Positions 5,282 through 5,631 of a stretch of 5,631 nucleotides of DNA are shown piece after piece (position 1 is the first letter of the stretch; each line of letters opens with the position of its first letter). Below the pieces are notes generated by a model. The model ran no database searches. It saw nothing but the letters and a program-made list of their open reading frames with translations, and was not told where the DNA came from. A program made the position numbers and the translations under genes. Source of the stretch: Roseburia sp. (GTDB lineage: Bacteria > Bacillota > Clostridia > Lachnospirales > Lachnospiraceae); assembly GCA_017621905.1 (NCBI GenBank), contig JAGASC010000014.1, positions 1-5,631 of the forward strand. Reading direction: 5' to 3'.

Positions 5282-5341
5282 ATGCGGATCCGCCGCTTAG
5301 AACAGTTAACGCTTTCAGAAAGGATGATTGACTATGGATAA
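5282..5341 (+). CDS. Possible 19-codon leader ORF overlapping the XRE start
   Basis: The reading frame encodes MRIRRLEQLTLSERMIDYG and stops at TAA (5339-5341), overlapping the XRE start by 8 nt (ATGGATAA). It is preceded by AAGGA (5274-5278) with a short 3 nt spacer. The overlap would allow translational coupling. The peptide resembles nothing I know, its Shine-Dalgarno spacing is suboptimal, and frames this short are common by chance. The palindrome GCGGATCCGC (5284-5293) lies inside it. Confidence 0.25.
   Translation: MRIRRLEQLTLSERMIDYG
5312..5322. promoter_or_regulatory. Downstream copy of the twin operator-like palindrome
   Basis: CTTTCAGAAAG, the exact reverse complement of the copy at 5228-5238, overlaps the AAAGGA ribosome binding region of the XRE gene. 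The centres of the two copies are 84 bp apart, about eight turns of B-form DNA, so both would face the same side of the helix. Confidence 0.5.
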
Positions 5342-5631
5342 AAATATGGCAGAACGCCTGCAGGAGCTGAGAGAAAAGAATCATCTTTCTCAAACGGCCG
5401 TGGCAAACCGTATTGGTGTCACTCCCGCATTGATTAGTGCATATGAAAAAACAGAACGCAACCCCAGTATTGACAAACTAATCTCCCTGGCAGATGTTTA
5501 TCACACGTCTACCGATTACATCCTTGGCCGTTCCGTTACCGATCCTGGTACAACTATTATCGAAGTCCATGATTTATCCGATGCTCAAATTCGTGTTCTA
5601 AGAGAACTGGTGGAAGTCATGAGACTGCAAT
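5334..5631 (+). CDS. XRE-family helix-turn-helix regulator, N-terminal part (runs off the right edge)
   Basis: Ninety-nine residues are visible and the frame is open at the window end. Residues about 5-66 form a Cro/C1-type HTH_3 domain: MAERLQELREKNHLSQTAVA, then the recognition helix region GVTPALISAYEKTERNPSID, and the usual closing LADVYHTSTDYILGR. Such proteins bind DNA as dimers and mostly act as repressors, often of their own gene. The visible part after the domain (67-99) looks like the start of a helical dimerisation or partner-binding tail, LSDAQIRVLRELVEVMR. ATG 5334 is chosen because AGGA (5321-5324) lies 9 nt upstream; the ATG at 5346 (residue 5) is a less likely alternative. Twin palindromes upstream are candidate operators. 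Whether it belongs to a chromosomal regulon or to a mobile element beyond the window cannot be told. Confidence 0.9.
   Translation, partial: MDKNMAERLQELREKNHLSQTAVANRIGVTPALISAYEKTERNPSIDKLISLADVYHTSTDYILGRSVTDPGTTIIEVHDLSDAQIRVLRELVEVMRLQ

Noticed and set aside
5284..5293. Perfect 10 bp palindrome GCGGATCCGC
   Set aside because: It is symmetric but short and occurs once; with better twin palindromes on both sides it is not claimed as an operator.

Overview
The window looks like chromosomal DNA from a low-to-mid-GC Gram-positive anaerobe of the Clostridia, most likely a gut-type Lachnospiraceae. This is inference from AT-rich spacers, strong AGGAGG-type ribosome binding sites, the style of the histidine kinase and LCP protein, and an aconitase-family 'hydratase' of a type I associate with that family. 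No rRNA, tRNA, CRISPR array, insertion sequence or clear sign of recent gene transfer is visible.

Layout, left to right. Positions 1-546 (minus strand) hold the first 182 residues of an aconitase-superfamily hydratase. Its upstream spacer (547-789) contains four tandem copies of a 16-17 bp repeat next to the gene, then a strong intrinsic terminator (about 695-747) that ends the operon to its right. Positions 790-3595 (minus strand) hold a two-component system: an OmpR-family response regulator (2903-3595) followed by a 668-residue, six-helix sensor histidine kinase (790-2796). A 459 bp divergent spacer (3596-4054) separates it from a LytR-CpsA-Psr (LCP) family cell-wall glycopolymer transferase (4055-5107, plus strand). 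After a 226 bp spacer comes the start of an XRE-family repressor-like gene (5334 to the window end), preceded by a possible 19-codon leader ORF and two copies of an 11 bp palindrome.

The regulatory layout is the most interesting part. Each divergent promoter candidate (for the regulator-kinase operon and for the LCP gene) carries an 18 bp box matching the other at 15 of 18 positions. The boxes have the same orientation and exactly the same distance to the proposed -10 hexamer. This suggests that the response regulator controls both its own operon and the LCP gene, making a compact 'sense the envelope, adjust wall-polymer attachment' module. Separately, the XRE gene has twin CTTTC-N-GAAAG palindromes 84 bp apart, as expected for an autoregulated repressor. 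All regulatory assignments come from reading the sequence and are untested.
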